From Sphagnum compactum (taxonomy: Eukaryota; Bryophyta; Sphagnopsida; Sphagnales), in NCBI GenBank assembly GCA_965153455.1, contig OZ234493.1, positions 32,478,213 through 32,542,212 on the forward strand: a stretch of DNA of 64,000 nt, in the 5' to 3' direction. The position numbers and the translations under genes are program-made. Positions 1 to 13,500 of this stretch are shown piece by piece. Each line of letters opens with the position of its first letter. Position 1 is the stretch's first letter. The notes under the pieces are model-generated. The model did not search any database, was not told the DNA's origin, and worked only from the letters and a program-made list of their open reading frames with translations.

Positions 1-1627
1 GGCCCCTTCTCCATCCTTACCATACACATTCAAACTTTCTAGTAATAGGGGACTAAACCTCACACATAGGAATAGGGCTGGTGTCCTCAAGGATTGCACC
101 TTATGTGTAAGGCTTCACATGTTTGTGCCAATTATGGTTTGTGAAGTGCCTCATCTTTTTTATGGAAAAGAAAATTTACCCAAGTCTTTGCACATGATAA
201 TGCCCTTAAATGGGACAAAGCACTCGGGTCCTAGCTCTTGTTGGGCCCCTCCTTTGGGGAGGGGAACGACCCATCCTTGGCCTTATACTACACTTTGGCC
301 CATCCTTTGACCTTTGTTTTATTAATGGTTTGTTACTCAACACAAGGTACCAACATCAGCTCTCATTGGTGCAATGATTCTAACCCTATCGCTTCTTGGA
401 TGAAAATGTAATACATCACTCTTCATGGATGAAAAGAGGTCATCTACATATCACAATTATCCCATGCTTAGACTAGTAAATCAGGGTCCCTGAGTTCAAA
501 TCTAACATTTTTGGGGCGTAATATGGGCCTTTAAGAGAGCTTCATAGAAAAGGTGAAGGTACCGGGCCACTTGGGTGCTCCATTGTATTCTTTGTCCTAT
601 AGCTAACCATGGTGGTTAGATATGAACTAACCATCCACATGCATCTTATGTATCTAGTAGGCACCAAACACCTTACCTACCTACATAGTAACCACTTACA
701 TTACCTACCTACTCACTATGATACTTTACCCATTAAGATAGGTAATCAGTTGGGTATATAGTGTGTTGGAAAAAATTGGGAAATTTTTGGATTTTATTTT
801 TTCTATTGTACATATGACTATTTTTTGCTATTTTTGGGGTGGGGATTTTTTGGGCCAAAAATTTTCAATATAAAAAAAGCCTGCCAAAAAAAAAAGAATT
901 AATCAATTTAATTGACTTAGCATTGATCGGCCGACCATAATGATTGGCCCATGTGATGATGCGATGGCATTCAAGAGTAAGGATAGGGGAACGATTCATT
1001 CGGCACTCCGTCGTATACATGACAAACATCAGTACGAGATGGGGTTTGTGGGTGGGAGATGCTCTTGTTAAGTCATTTTTTCAAGTATGGCCACACTCAC
1101 CAAAACTTGTCTCTATAATTTAAGTTTAAGCATCGTACCTTTGGCAAATATGATGTCGAAGTATTTATTTATTTATTTATTTGAAAAAAATAAAAGGTTT
1201 AACCATCCCAAATTTTTAAATCCAAATATAAAGAGTAGGCCTTTATGTTTTTTATTTGTAATGTTATCCCATCGGGATAGTGGAAAGACTGGGATATTTG
1301 TATAAAATGACCCGGACCAAAGATGATAGAGATTTTATAGCGATTGGACAGCGATCTCTATGTGAATAGAGTGATAAATGTTACCAGTTTTTTTCTTTCT
1401 ATTTTTCCCCCCAATTTTGTGATATCAAAAAAATTTCCAAAATAATAGCAATCTACACTAGGGGAAGAAAAAAAATATTGAGAAAAGAAACAAATTTTGT
1501 CAAAAAAATCACCAACAAGAGAACAAAACCTCAAGCTATAGAGTTCTAGAGATCACTTCCTCTAAAGTTGGCACAACACAAGCCCAACCTAAACCCTAAA
1601 CATTTGAGCAGTCTGAGTCCAAAGAAC
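1..1627. other. intergenic, no gene recognised
   Basis: No open frame here has a recognisable domain or plausible splice structure. The stretch alternates between mixed sequence and A/T homopolymer-rich DNA. Around 660-740 it is rich in CTAC/ACCT words such as TTACCTACCTAC. The phrase CATAATGATTGGCCCA near 936-951 resembles phrases near 3,904, 1,785 and 20,530 and may be a fragment of a dispersed element. I see nothing else that can be named. Confidence 0.6.
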
Positions 1628-1805
1628 TAGGAGCATCTCTCCAGCTGTGGCCAATATGTGACCCTGCAAGAATATTTCTCACACCCAAGTTCAGTTATTT
1701 TACTTTTTTCCAACCCCATCCATAAAACTAGAACTGGGACTGCAAATAGGTGGGAGACTACTAATAGCAAACCACTTGGACCAATCATTATGATTGTCCA
1801 TTTAG
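1628..1805 (-). repeat. dispersed non-autonomous element, copy A
   Basis: Read on the minus strand, this segment aligns by eye over about 160 bp with 25,618-25,779 on the plus strand. Shared phrases include TAGTCTCCCACCT, TTTGCAGTCC, GGTTGGAAAAAAGTAAA and an end of the form GCTGGAGATGSTC. Both copies share a boundary near that end, as expected for a short transposon. It has no coding capacity. The superfamily is not assigned. Confidence 0.6.
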
Positions 1806-2292
1806 AAACAGGGAGCTGCTGTCAGATCATCATATTCATTACAAACCTCTTCTCTCTCTCGCAGGTGTTAGGTATTTTTTGTGCCTTTTACCCGCCTCAG
1901 CAAATTGTCCAAAAATGAATGCTGGGAGAAAACCATTTTGCTGAGCCAAATCAACATGTTTTGACTTTTCTTCATCCAATGTTAATTTGCAGGTTCACAT
2001 ACTGATGAGCATGGGTGGAGTTGCTCTACAAGGTCAATGTTGTGCTTCTTCTCATGACTTCTTATTGATGCCTAGGAGGGTGCCAACCACCTTATAACAA
2101 TGAACAGCTTGCAAAGTCTAACTGAAAGAGGAAGGCGACCTCAACAACTGCCAAACGAGAGAGAGGTCGTACAATGCCCTGCATGAGCTTGCTTAGTTGG
2201 GTGCACATATAGGACAATATAAGGTTCGGCTCTAGTAGGAGGATATTGGGTAGTCCACATGATGAATATGCATTGGCAAGTTGGCAATGCAA

Positions 2293-2400
2293 CCTTGGTG
2301 ATGTGGTCTTGGTGACTTGCCAATTTGGCCTTGGCGATGTGGACTTGATGACTTGACAATGTCGATATGGCAAACTGGTGAAGAAGCTGATGTGCACTTG
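2293..2400 (+). repeat. 36-bp minisatellite
   Basis: Two adjacent 36-bp units start at 2,293 and 2,329 (CCTTGGTGATGTGG and CCTTGGCGATGTGG), each followed by a GACTTG-CAAT block. A third, more degraded unit runs to about 2,400. The array makes several overlapping open frames on the minus strand. I treat those as products of the repeat and not as genes. Confidence 0.65.
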
Positions 2401-2593
2401 ACAACATGGCAAACCAAACTTTGCCCAACAGGTAGTAAAGTTAACTTGGCAAATTAGCCAAGCAACCAGTACCTATTCCATACATATTGCAAAGCTCGGA
2501 ATGAACAACTTTTCACACTTGGACTCTTTCAAGGACTTGTTGCATAAAATCAATCCCCCTTAACATGTGAAATGATCCAACTTCCAAGCTACA

Positions 2594-2980
2594 TCCTCCT
2601 CCTCCTCCTCCTCCTCCTACTATGACATCAAAGAAGGATACCCATGTGATGATAATAAGTCTTCACAACCTCCAATTGGGAGCCCTGATTGGGTCACCTT
2701 GGGTGACAACAAGGGCAAGCAAGGCAGGAGGCACTTTTGTTTTTTTGTGTGTCATTCATTCTTCTGTTTTCCAAAGCAAAGAAATTGCAGCTTTTTTTTT
2801 AAAATAAAAAAACAAATTAATTAATTAATTAACTCCAGAGCAACAACAACAACAACACTCTTTCACCTGTTGGACCTTTTGTGTGTCCAGAACAACAAGC
2901 ACATTGATGATGATGAATATGGTACCTGCAGAATGACCTGGGTGCATGGGCCCTCCTCCTCCTCCTCCTCCTCCTCCTCC
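2594..2980. repeat. two (TCC)n microsatellites
   Basis: Pure TCC/CTC triplet runs lie at about 2,594-2,618 and 2,952-2,980. The second encodes poly-Ser on the plus strand and poly-Gly on the minus strand in fortuitous frames. An ATTAATTAATTAA block and an ACAACA run sit between them. No gene is visible around these runs. Confidence 0.85.
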
Positions 2981-3192
2981 TGGCACTGTACACACTGCAC
3001 TGTACCCAGCCAGTGGTGGCAGAAAGTGAGCAAACCCATACATAATCTGATCCACCCCTTTTGGGAGCTGCTGCTGCAGCCCAGTGTAGTTAAGTAGCCT
3101 GTTGTGCTCTATATATTGACTTGATAACGGTTCATCGGACTCTTGTTAGCATCTTAAGATAGAGTTGTTACACTAGGTACTCATATATACAG

Positions 3193-3220
3193 TAGGGTTT
3201 AGGGTTTAGGGTTTAGGGTA
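3193..3220 (+). repeat. interstitial telomere-like tract
   Basis: Nearly four tandem units of TTTAGGG, the plant telomere repeat, in the middle of ordinary sequence. The flanks carry near-identical direct repeats: GTACTCATATATACAGTAG (about 3,178-3,195) before and GTACTCATATATCAGTAG (about 3,218-3,235) after. The tract therefore looks like an insertion with target duplication and not a chromosome end. Confidence 0.85.
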
Positions 3221-3497
3221 CTCATATATCAGTAGCACTAAAATGGTCTCTAGCTACAGTGTGATTCCTTTTCCAGCATCATCTCTAACATGTCTTCTCT
3301 CTTAACATGTCTGTCTTCTGATTCGTATCATTTTTAACATGTCGCTCTGATTTGCATAGTGTGTGATTCATTTTTCAGTATTATCTTGAACATGCCTTCC
3401 TTTTGATTCGCATCAATCAAACATGCTTGAAATCTTGTATTTTGTGTGTGACGTAAAATCTTCAATTAGTGATAAAAGTGATCATTCGTGTGTGTTT

Positions 3498-4246
3498 TGT
3501 GTGTGTGTGTGTGTGTGTGTGTTTTTTTTTTCAATTTTGTAATGTAATTTCATGTAGCAATCATCTGTAAGAATACTTAACCAAATTTGATAATATTCAA
3601 AATTACGAAAATAATAAAATATTAAGCACCTTTCATGTTGTAGGTAGTTGTTGTGGCAAATTTTGCACCCACCCCCAACAACGAAATCTTTCTTTTGGCA
3701 ATTTTCTTTCAAAAAATAGAGAAATTGGGAGAATATGTTTCATTTTCAAAAATAAAAATAAAAATTTTGACAAAGTGGCGGCGAAAATTCACCACCAAAA
3801 AAATCAATGATGATTATGGTGGGTTTAGGCTTGTAAATTGGCAAAATTTTAGGGCATTTGGATTCTCTAACATTTATTTGGATTGCACCCCTTTTGATTA
3901 GTTGGCCATATTGATTGGCCCATAGGGAAGCATTTATTTAAATAGTCTCTAACGCATTATATTGTTCGATTTTTTCATGTTTATGGGTGGGGGGGGGCTA
4001 AGGAAATAATTAACACTCTAATGTTGAAGATGAACACTTGTAGAGGCCCAAAGAAGGAGGGGTGTGGGTGGGTGGGTGGGTGGACCTGTTGTAGGTTCTG
4101 CCTAGTGTGAAAGGGTCCTTTGCTCCCCAGCAATTCTGCACATTCTGTGCACTTGATTCTCTTTGGACCTTTTGTGCAGGTACAAAGTGAATTATTATTA
4201 TTATTATTATTATGATATTTATCTCTTTATTTATTACAATTGTAAG

Positions 4247-4277
<31 letters not shown>
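3498..4277. repeat. dinucleotide and trinucleotide microsatellites
   Basis: (GT)n at 3,498-3,522, (TTA)n at about 4,191-4,214 and (TG)n at 4,248-4,277. The DNA between them is AT-rich and short of long open frames. I see no gene here. Confidence 0.85.
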
Positions 4278-4279
<2 letters not shown>

Positions 4280-4569
4280 TTTGCTTGCTTGCTGATGACT
4301 ATCGGCTAAACCCTAAATCATTTGGGCTAAACCTTGATAGGCTGTGAAACCGATGAACCATTTACTTGATGATTGGCCTGCCCCCTTGTGCAAAGCTTAG
4401 GTTAAGTTTTATCAACCGAATAGCCATATCTATTGCCACAAATTGTCAGAAATTCTCATAGAATGAATGGGATTGAAACGGATATTACAACACTAGCTTG
4501 TTCATGTCATTTAACAAGATCAAATAGACAAGGTCCAAATGCAGTGAACGACAACAATCTATAATACCT

Positions 4570-4594
4570 CAGTAAACCCTAAACCCTAAACCTT
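4570..4594 (-). repeat. short telomere-like tract
   Basis: About three CCCTAAA units, the plant telomere repeat in opposite orientation to the tract at 3.2 kb. No flanking duplication is obvious. Single or double units also occur nearby (4,308; 1,590), so some of this may be chance. Confidence 0.7.
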
Positions 4595-4844
4595 GGCAGC
4601 TTCGACAGACACTAGAATTACATTATCTGTTAAAAAATGTTGTAACTTTCTTCCCACCCCCACCCCCCAAAAAAACAAAAAGTGGAAGAAAATAGAGAGA
4701 ATATTTTAAAATATTCAGAAATATTTCCATTTTTCAAAGACATGGAAATTTCAAAATTAATCAATTATTTGACCCAAAAAAATGTTGTTGAAGCTGCCCT
4801 TGTACAAGGCAGGACGTTAGACATACGTTCAAAGCAGCTAGTAT

Positions 4845-4912
4845 TAGGCTGCTGGTTTGGTTGCGGATTATCTAACTATGTGGTCAAGAGTTCAAACCCG
4901 GCTACAAGGAGC
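4845..4912 (+). repeat. possible tRNA-derived (SINE-like) head
   Basis: The block has a B-box-like string AGTTCAAACCCGG preceded by GGCTGCTGGTTTGG, which is only loosely A-box-like. Spacing is compatible with an internal RNA polymerase III promoter. The stems of a tRNA cannot be folded convincingly. I see no defined 3' tail. Treat this as a weak candidate. Confidence 0.25.
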
Positions 4913-4981
4913 AGGACATCAACCCTAAGAACTGTGCAGGACATGAAGCCTAGGAATCGTGCAAGCACTGTAATACTGACT

Positions 4982-5011
4982 GACACCCGCGGAAGTTCGT
5001 TCTGCGGGTGT
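4982..5011. other. small GC-rich hairpin
   Basis: Inverted halves ACACCCGC and GCGGGTGT form a perfect 8-bp stem around a 13-nt loop. It stands out because the surroundings are AT-rich. No poly-T or gene end is associated with it, so a function is not supported. Confidence 0.5.
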
Positions 5012-5883
5012 GCTTAACATCCTCCATCTGCAAGCACCACCCAACACTAGTTGGATCATGGAAGGCACAATTGATGATGAGTAGAATAATATTGTGTGTA
5101 AGCTTAGTTCCAATGGAAAAAGACAAATGTGATGAAAATGCATCTCAAAAGAAGAGGGGCTACAAAAAATGGAATGGACATTTGTAAATTTTCTCCATTG
5201 TGGAGGCAAAATTGATTCCACAATTTTGGAACATTGGAAGTTGGAACATGAATTCGGCTTTAAGTTTCAGCCATTGAGTTCTTAGCATGTGGGCAACCCA
5301 ATAGAGTGTATGATATTGTAAGGGCTGGGTTGGTGGGTGCTCATTATGCAGAGTTTGTAAACAAACTTCATTTCAAACAAAAAAAAACAAATTGGGTGGT
5401 GGTGCAAATGAATGTAATCATCGTAATCCATTTTGTTGTTAGTGCTGAAATGTGTGGATGGGAAGGAGTTTGGTGTGTTGTATGTTGAAGAGGAACAATA
5501 GAAGTTAGTGACCAATTTAGAACAAATTAGAGGAGAATTGCTTGAGAGAGATGATGCATTGGTTGTCCTAAGTGTTATTCTTGCAATAACATTCTTAACC
5601 ATAGATTTTGCACTTACCTTGAATTGAAGGTGATTTTTTTGCTTAATAGTTTTGTGTTCCCTCTTTTCCAATTGACCTATAGAGAAGGGATTATCACAAC
5701 TCATGGTCTTTTTACCCTCTCAGGTTTGGGTACCATGGTCCTATGGATGACAATCCAAGGCTCATCTTCGTATCCCCAATTATTTTTGTTGTGGGTCACA
5801 ATTCCTTGGACATCAAATTGTTACTATTTTACAAAAAAAAAGTTATTTCTTTTCATTGTAATTAGTGGGCCCCTTGTGCCATT

Positions 5884-6470
5884 GGCCCAAGTATATTAAA
5901 CCTCTTGTAATGTCACCCATCCCAATATTGTTCTTGTGGAATTGGGCTTTATTTTAAAGTTCTTTCAAAACCTTGCTAATTTAATTATAATTTAAGTTTG
6001 AGAGACAAAATTCACTCTAAATTCAATAACTTCACCTTTGTTGATCAAATAGTTGTGGAAAAAAAAACATGCACATCACATTGTTGAGGACTTTTCAATG
6101 GTACCATAAGTGGAGAGGGAGGCCCATCTAAATAAGCACTCTAAAAAGCCTTCCTTTTTTTTTTTTCTTCTATTCACTTTGTTTTGTTCGACCTTTGGTT
6201 CAACTTCCATTATCTTTTACTAAGCCTTCGTGCTAATGACCCAAGTATATTAAACTTCCTAAGTCACTCATTCCAATTCTATTCCAATTGAAGTGGGTTT
6301 AACCTTAGAGTCCTTACTAACTATAAAAATTTTAATTGATTTTAAAATATCAAAATCATTCTAAATTCAATCATGTTTTCCTTATTTGCCTAGAAATTGC
6401 GAAATAACAAACACACTACTTGTTAAGGTTTTCTAACATTACCAAAAGTTGAATGATGGGCCCATGGTTT
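5884..6470 (+). repeat. 353-bp tandem duplication, degenerate
   Basis: The phrase CCCAAGTATATTAAAC begins at about 5,886 and again about 353 bp later. The two copies stay co-linear through CTCTAAATTCAAT (inner block) to a region with CATTACCA/GTACCATAA near the ends. Divergence is high, so this is an ancient duplication. It has no coding content. Confidence 0.6.
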
Positions 6471-9400
6471 AAGAGGTTATGTAGTGTGGTCACATCCAAA
6501 CAAACAAACATCTATATTGGTGGAAGCATGATAAAGTAGAGAAAAAAAGTAGAGATTTCCCACAAATGTATCTTGTATCATGCATATGAAAATAATAAAA
6601 TAACATCAAAATGAATGGAGATATGATAAAAAAAAACCATGGTCCATTCCTTGCCTTTTATTAGAGTTACACTTCCTCAATAGAAAAAAAAAAAAAAAAA
6701 AAGTTGAAAATATCCTAAGAAATGGATGGTAACTTTGTGTGCAAAGAGCCTTCAACACAAAACATTTAATGAAATATATCTTTATATTAGGTTAGGATGG
6801 AAATGTTGTTGCATTTTTAAGGCATTACCAAAATATATTGAAATAAGTTGGAATTTGAACATTAATGCACAATCAAATACAAACATTCTTGATATATAAT
6901 AATTTTATTCAATGGGTTTTGTTATTATTTTATATTTATTTGGAATATCTAATATTTTATTTTATTATGCTTACATTCATCTGAATATATAAATGTATGA
7001 TATTCCCATCTAACATGCTTGCAATTTATCATCTTCCAAAATCCTAACTAATGGGTCAACCCATAAAGTTTTCAAACATGCATGAATTTCAAGATCTTTG
7101 CTTCCATCTCATTATGACTATATCTTGTTTTAGTCTTTTTTAATTTATTCACTACTAAACTTCAAATATTTCAAAAGTTCCTTTTCCCATACCTAACTAA
7201 ACATGTTAGATTACACAAACACCACAAGGAACATACATTTTTAAAAAAATTAATCTCTAATCTTCATGTACATAGATCACCTTTTTTAACGCTTAATTTA
7301 CATTAAGAACTTCAATGTGACAAACTACACATACACAAGATGCTCATCAATTTTCTCTCCAAACTCAACAAAGTTCAATTGCATTAGAAACAAATCATGA
7401 ACAAGTGACAACAATATACATGAATGCTTATTGCACATATATGCAACCATTGTCCCCATTTCTTAATGTTTAATTCTAGTAAATTACTAAGAACACAATA
7501 TTAATGCCAATATTCTGACTTGAACAATCCAAGTCAACCCCTTTTTCACAATGGTTCTAATCTTGTTGTTTGAGCTTTGAATACCTCCAAGTTTCTTAAA
7601 CTCCCATAGGTGACTAAGCGGATTTTTCATAGCAATCCAAAACAATTAAAATATATCAACAAGACAAATATAATTTATACTTTAACTATGCATTTGCATG
7701 ATGCAAACACTTATTCTATATTGTGCAATGCCTTTAAAAATAGCCTCATTAGTTTGATGTTGTTTAAGCCACCATGTGCATCATCTCTATCCAAAAGTCA
7801 TTTTTTTTGCTCTTGAGTGTTTTACGTTTTATTGTATTTATCAAGTGCATTTTGAAAGGTATCTTGCTTTTTAAACTTACACAAAGCCATTATTTGGGGT
7901 GAATTAACCCCTTATTTTGTCATGGTTAATGACTTTCCTTGCACAATGAAGTTAACAATGGTATCATTATCTTCCCAACAAGGGAGTCATTTACATTTTT
8001 TTCAAAAATGAGGTCAATTCAAAATATGGTATTTGTTTATGATTTTGAAAGTAGTTTTTTTAATAATTTAAGAAATAAATTAAGCTCCCAAGAAATCTTG
8101 AAAATATTCATAAATAAACAAGGCATTTTAAAATGTAATTAAAGACATAATTTTATTTCATACATAAATAAATTTTAATATTGATCAATTCTCAAAACTA
8201 CCATTTTTTTAATGAATAAGGGTAAATATTAACATTTATATCATTTTTAATTTGTTAAGAAAAGAATACCCTCCAAACGTAAAGGGTACCCACAAAATAG
8301 AAAGAGTGACCCCCATGATCTAGCCTAAATAGAATCTTGTCCACCACAACAATGTGTAATAACAAACTTGCCAAATACTTGGTGTGGGTGGAATGTTGCT
8401 TTGTAAAACCCAAACTTAAATATCTTAACATTGGAATTACATTTTGCCAATGTACATGCACAAGTTGAACCACCTCATGTACCTACTCGTATTGATAGAG
8501 ATCACAACCATTCAATTCACCTCAAACCTACTTCACAAGATTGATAATCAAATTTGCTCTTAAATTATGCCAATTTATGCCAAACAATAGACATAGCTTA
8601 TGAGATTGCTTGACATCAAAGAAGCTAGGCCTTTGGCAAGTTTGGGGGCAATCTTTGGGTTGGGCATGGTAGCAAAATTTGCCAAGCCTTCATGTTCCTT
8701 AACATAAAAGGATAAAATAAATTTAATAGAATAAATGAATCAATAGGTAAGGTTAATTCTATCGATATGTCAATTTTTTCATTTGGGGATGCCAATAAAA
8801 GCATAGAAATGGCCACTAATTCTTTTTACAAAAACTAAACAATGCATGTAAAGCTCATGTTTTGTGTTAATTAGCAAGGGCACAATATCTATTCAATTAA
8901 AGCCCTTGGTGTCTAGGAATGATAAACTAGTTCAATGGGATCATACTTACACAAACTAATTAGGTAGATTGAAGTAGCCATTATCTCATTCTCACAAAAG
9001 TAGCTATGGGTACAAAAATTTAATAACTTTAATGGCCTATATATTTGAGAATTAAACAAGAATAGGGTTTCATTTGAAATTACAATAATGGTTGGTGTCT
9101 AATTTGCTAACACATTACATTATGTTATATTAACCTACCTAGATTAGATGAATTTTCTAGGTAAACTAAGTGGGTAAGTTTATTTCATGTTTTTCATGTG
9201 TATGTGGGATGGAGTGGTTAAAAAGAATGAGTAACAACATTTTAACCTCTAAAAATTTCTTTAAAAACATTTCCTCTAACATCCAGTGTGGCTCTTATTT
9301 TCTATAGGCTCAAGTGTCATTGCACAAGAGCTTGTGCAAAACCATGTTGCCCCATTATGTGATATGATCTTAACTTGAGTTTATAATGAACTCTCAAAAC

Positions 9401-10080
9401 TTATAAGGAAATGTAATTCTTAGGATGAAAACAAGTTGAAAGTTTGATAAGGAATTGGGCTTAATGCAAGTCCAAGATACAGTGAAAACTAAGGAGAGTT
9501 GAATTCTCATCTAAATAAAAGAGAAAACATGTTAAAATATAAGGGAAACATTAACAATATAGATGCAAGACTCGAATTCTCACTTTGGGAATTAAGATTC
9601 ATGGATGTTCAAAATAAAGTTCAAGTAAGATCAAATCTTGTCCAAATTGAATAATAATAAGATCTTACATGTAGATGAATTGGAAGATACGAATGAAAAA
9701 AATCCAAAATGGGCTTCCATTCTCAAAACAAAGGGAATTGTTTATGAATAAATATGATGGTAGAAGCATCAAAACCCAAATTGTTAAAAAGAGCTTCACC
9801 CACTCAAAGTTCAATCTAAAAAAATGAATCATATTTGATTGAAAATTTTGACACAACATTGGAAAGTTTTGTATGAAGTGTATAAAAAATGGTTTTTTGC
9901 ATGTTTCAATTGATTATGGTTCTTAAGAGTTATGAAAATCCCATGGGACACAAACGTGTCTCACTTTCACAAGTGAGACTTGAAAGTTCTTAAAGGTTTT
10001 ACCACTTCAATGTAATCCCCAATGAGAGTTTCAAAATATACCATAGAAAGATTATCCCCCTTTCATGGGTTCATGTCCTT

Positions 10081-10530
10081 ATGAAGTTCATGAAAATTCA
10101 TGATAAGTCCCAAATGTAATTTGGGCTCAAAATGCCATCAACACCTTCTTCACACAAGCTTTGACTTGTTTATGAACTATGTCAACTCATCCTACTATTC
10201 CCAAAAACATTGTTACTTTGACCTAGTTGTGATGCACTAATGAGCTTGCCTTGAGTTTGTACAATTCCATTGTCACAAAACAATGATTTATCATCTATAC
10301 CATGATGAAGTCCATATGAATTCATGATGAGTCTTGAATTTAGTTTGGGATCAAATATTGAGTAGTAGCACCAAAGTCTGAACCATATTGAGCAAAAGCA
10401 ACTACTTCATGATATTGCGCCAATTCTAATTTTAAGCTACCACATATCTGTTTGCATTAAACACTTTTTCACACTCATCTTGATTTTTTTTAAGTTCTCA
10501 TTCCTTTAACCCATTCATTATTTTCACAAT
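10081..10530 (+). repeat. 224-bp tandem duplication, degenerate
   Basis: ATGAAGTTCATGAAAATTCA at 10,081 recurs as ATGAAGTCCATATGAATTCA at about 10,305. In both copies it is followed by GATRAGTC and a TAGTTTGGG/TAATTTGGG phrase. The block around ACAAAACAATG (10,275) also has a counterpart near 10,540. No coding content is seen. Confidence 0.55.
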
Positions 10531-13500
10531 TTTGTTGCTACAAAACAAAAAAACTACCAATCATACCATTTGACAAGTTTGGGGTTGCAGCATTACGTTA
10601 GCTAACAATTATCTTGTGTAAATTAAAGGTCATCAAATGCATAGCAAGGCTACCACTAATTGTTCAACATTAAGGATTAACAACTTAGTCTAATCATGTT
10701 TAGTGATGAGCATGTAATGAATTTGAATTTCATTAGTTTACCTTGATTAAAAAGTGATTTTGGAGATAACTTTCACATGGGACTTGTTTCCTTGATGTTA
10801 CTATATGAACCAACATTGTTTAATGTTTGTTGATTTTTCAAAATGCATTATATTTTGGTGGGTTACTTAGATCATCTCATGTGACCTAAAGGGTTATCTT
10901 GGTCTTAGAATGCACACGATTTTGTTTTTTATTTTTTCCTTGCAATGGGTATGAAACAATGTGATCAAAGATACCCATGATGACAGTCATGTTTTCATGA
11001 TACTACAACATGACAACAATTATCCTTATCCCTAATGTCATGCAAATGAATAGAGTAGACATGAAGAAATTGAGAGGATTGATATTTGAGGTCAATTAGA
11101 GTTTTCAATGAAATTGTTCTAATGCTGGACACACAATTCACCAATTTCATTTTTACTATATCATCTTAGTGTGAATTTGCATTATGCATCTATCCATTAT
11201 ATTGTGTCATCCTTCAAATCTTGAACCTAGTTCCAATTAATTATATTTTCCTTTCCTCCTCCCCCCCTCCTCTATCCATTTTTCACATATAGATGATAGA
11301 TGTTTACAAAACAAGCCACTTTAAACGCTTGTGACGACATATTCTACAAGTTGGTGGATCTTGAATGGAAGCCTACATCTCCCAAAATACCACATTGTAC
11401 ACATCCTAATATACCCTTGTCATCTTTCATGTATACGACGTTGTCTCTTATCGAATTATATCTTCCATTGAAACAAAAATGGTAGGTAGTTCACATTGTC
11501 TCCAATGGCAACATCATGATATCATGGGACATGGGCATTGATCATGTGGGGGGTTGCTGGACCACATTGCATCATGCCCACCACCCTAAGACAAAAAGAG
11601 AGAATAGAAACATGCTCAAGCTGAATCCAAGACAACCCCCTCAACCATCTTTTTGATGTTCTGGTGGCAGTTTGTCTGAAGTGTCAGGCATTTTGAAGAA
11701 GGAGCCACCACTCAAGACCCACACACAGCTCATACAATGTCACAGCCCTCCTCCTCCTCCTCCTTGCTTCTCTATTTGCTAAGGCATTGGATACAATGGT
11801 CCATAATGACATTGGTGAGCGCATTTATCTGTTCCAGTGATCAACTATGACATTGTAGACTTTTGACTCAGAAATGGCCTTGATCTTTGCATTTTGTTTC
11901 ATTGAAAAATAGCCACTAAAATCAAGCAATGCAAGGATCATTAACTTTTGGGGAGCTTTCATTTCAGAGTTGGGAGATGATCAGAGTCCAGACACACAGA
12001 ACACGAGCTCAATCAAGCAGGAAGTTATCAGAGCACACACTTATCAAAAGGGATTCAAATGGAAATGTTCTCCACCCACACACGCTAACATCGAGTGGGT
12101 ATAATAACTATTGTAAAGACCTTGGTCGATTTGTGTTGTGTAGTTGGAGAGCACATTACAGAGTGTTAACTTTCTTCTGCAAAGGGCAGCCATTTCAAAA
12201 ACCATAATGACTTTGCGGGTGTTTTGATTTTCAACACGCTCACCCTCCTCTTTATTTTCTCATAAAATCCACTCGGTGTATTACGGGGGAAAAAAAAATT
12301 AAATTAAATTCCACCCAGGTCTTCCTCCACAGTACCAGGACCGTTTTGCTATGAAATTTTTGAAACTATCCATTACCATGACCATGCTGGTATGTTCAAA
12401 AGAAGTTTATACTGGACCAAAACTGATGATGTCTTATGGGACAAGAACCCAATAAGGTTGTAAGTTGTAACATCCAGCCTCACAGGCAAAGGAAAAATAT
12501 GAATGTGAATTGAGTGAGAGAGAACACTGCCAAAATCTATCATGTTTGTCTACAGAAACATGACCCAAAGAGGGTTGAGTTGTTATCAGAAGCAATATGA
12601 AAGTCTGACAAATTTGATCAGCAATGCACAGTGACAAGTTTTGAAGGAGAATGAATCCCAGTATCACTTACTTGAGGGCCAAATGGTGTTTGTAGGGTCT
12701 CATGGTCACGCCAGTCAACCAACATATTGATAAAACATAATTCTAAGTTCATGTTCTAGTTAGATCATGGAATACAGTTTAATTGTACTAGAGTTAAAGT
12801 CACCCTCTGTTTCACCCCCTATCTCCTCTGCTTTCGCCCCCCTATCCTCTCTTTCAATGGTATCCACAAAGTAAGGAAATTTTATAGATCCAGGTATGAA
12901 ATGCTGAAACTCAGTATTTAATGCACAAAGTTTCGAGAGCAATTTTAATAGCTGTAAAACGGGTAGGAGCAGTGAAAATATATGTAGCACCAGTGCAAGC
13001 GCTCAGGGAAAAGGAAACACAGGATGATTAACTCAGTTTATCACCAACCAAAATTGGTGGAAAAACTAGTTTTGGGTCCTAGTTATTTCCTTTTGTAAAA
13101 TTTTCATTCCCAGTTACGCATTTGATGCCCTATTATGTCGAAACTGGCGATTCTCGCCCCCCTACTCGCCTGACATTACAAAATAACTCTACTGTCTGAA
13201 ATTTACGATGTATGTGAATCCCCATATTCAGCATCAAAGTTTTTTCTTTTGTGTTTTTCTGGCAGAAGGTCCATTTGCGAATGAGAAACACCATAGTACA
13301 AGAGAAGAATATCAACCTTGCAATAAATAAACAGAACATTTGGTGCAATTTATGTATGTGAGTGACAATTGCTGTTTTAACAATCCCCACCTTGTCCTAA
13401 GCCCCTTATTTCTTGTAACAAGGAGGTAAGGTGCCTTGCGCTTCTATCACCTTCTGATCTACAAATGGTTAGGCTCATCATAATGATCTCTGTAAACATG

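Larger units (their letters stand above)
5012..11640. other. AT-rich gene-free DNA
   Basis: About 6.6 kb with no recognisable gene on either strand. Open frames are short and lack domains. Visible structure is limited to two old tandem duplications (5,884-6,470 and 10,081-10,530) and a short hairpin GTCTCAC...GTGAGAC near 9,957. Probably decayed transposon DNA, but I recognise no family. Confidence 0.6.

Noticed and set aside
490-540. GAGTTCAAATCT as a Pol III B-box
   Set aside because: No A-box at proper spacing, no tail and no repeat partner found in the window.
2825-3097. Poly-Gly and poly-Ser frames on opposite strands
   Set aside because: They come entirely from the CTC microsatellite. 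No flanking domain is visible.
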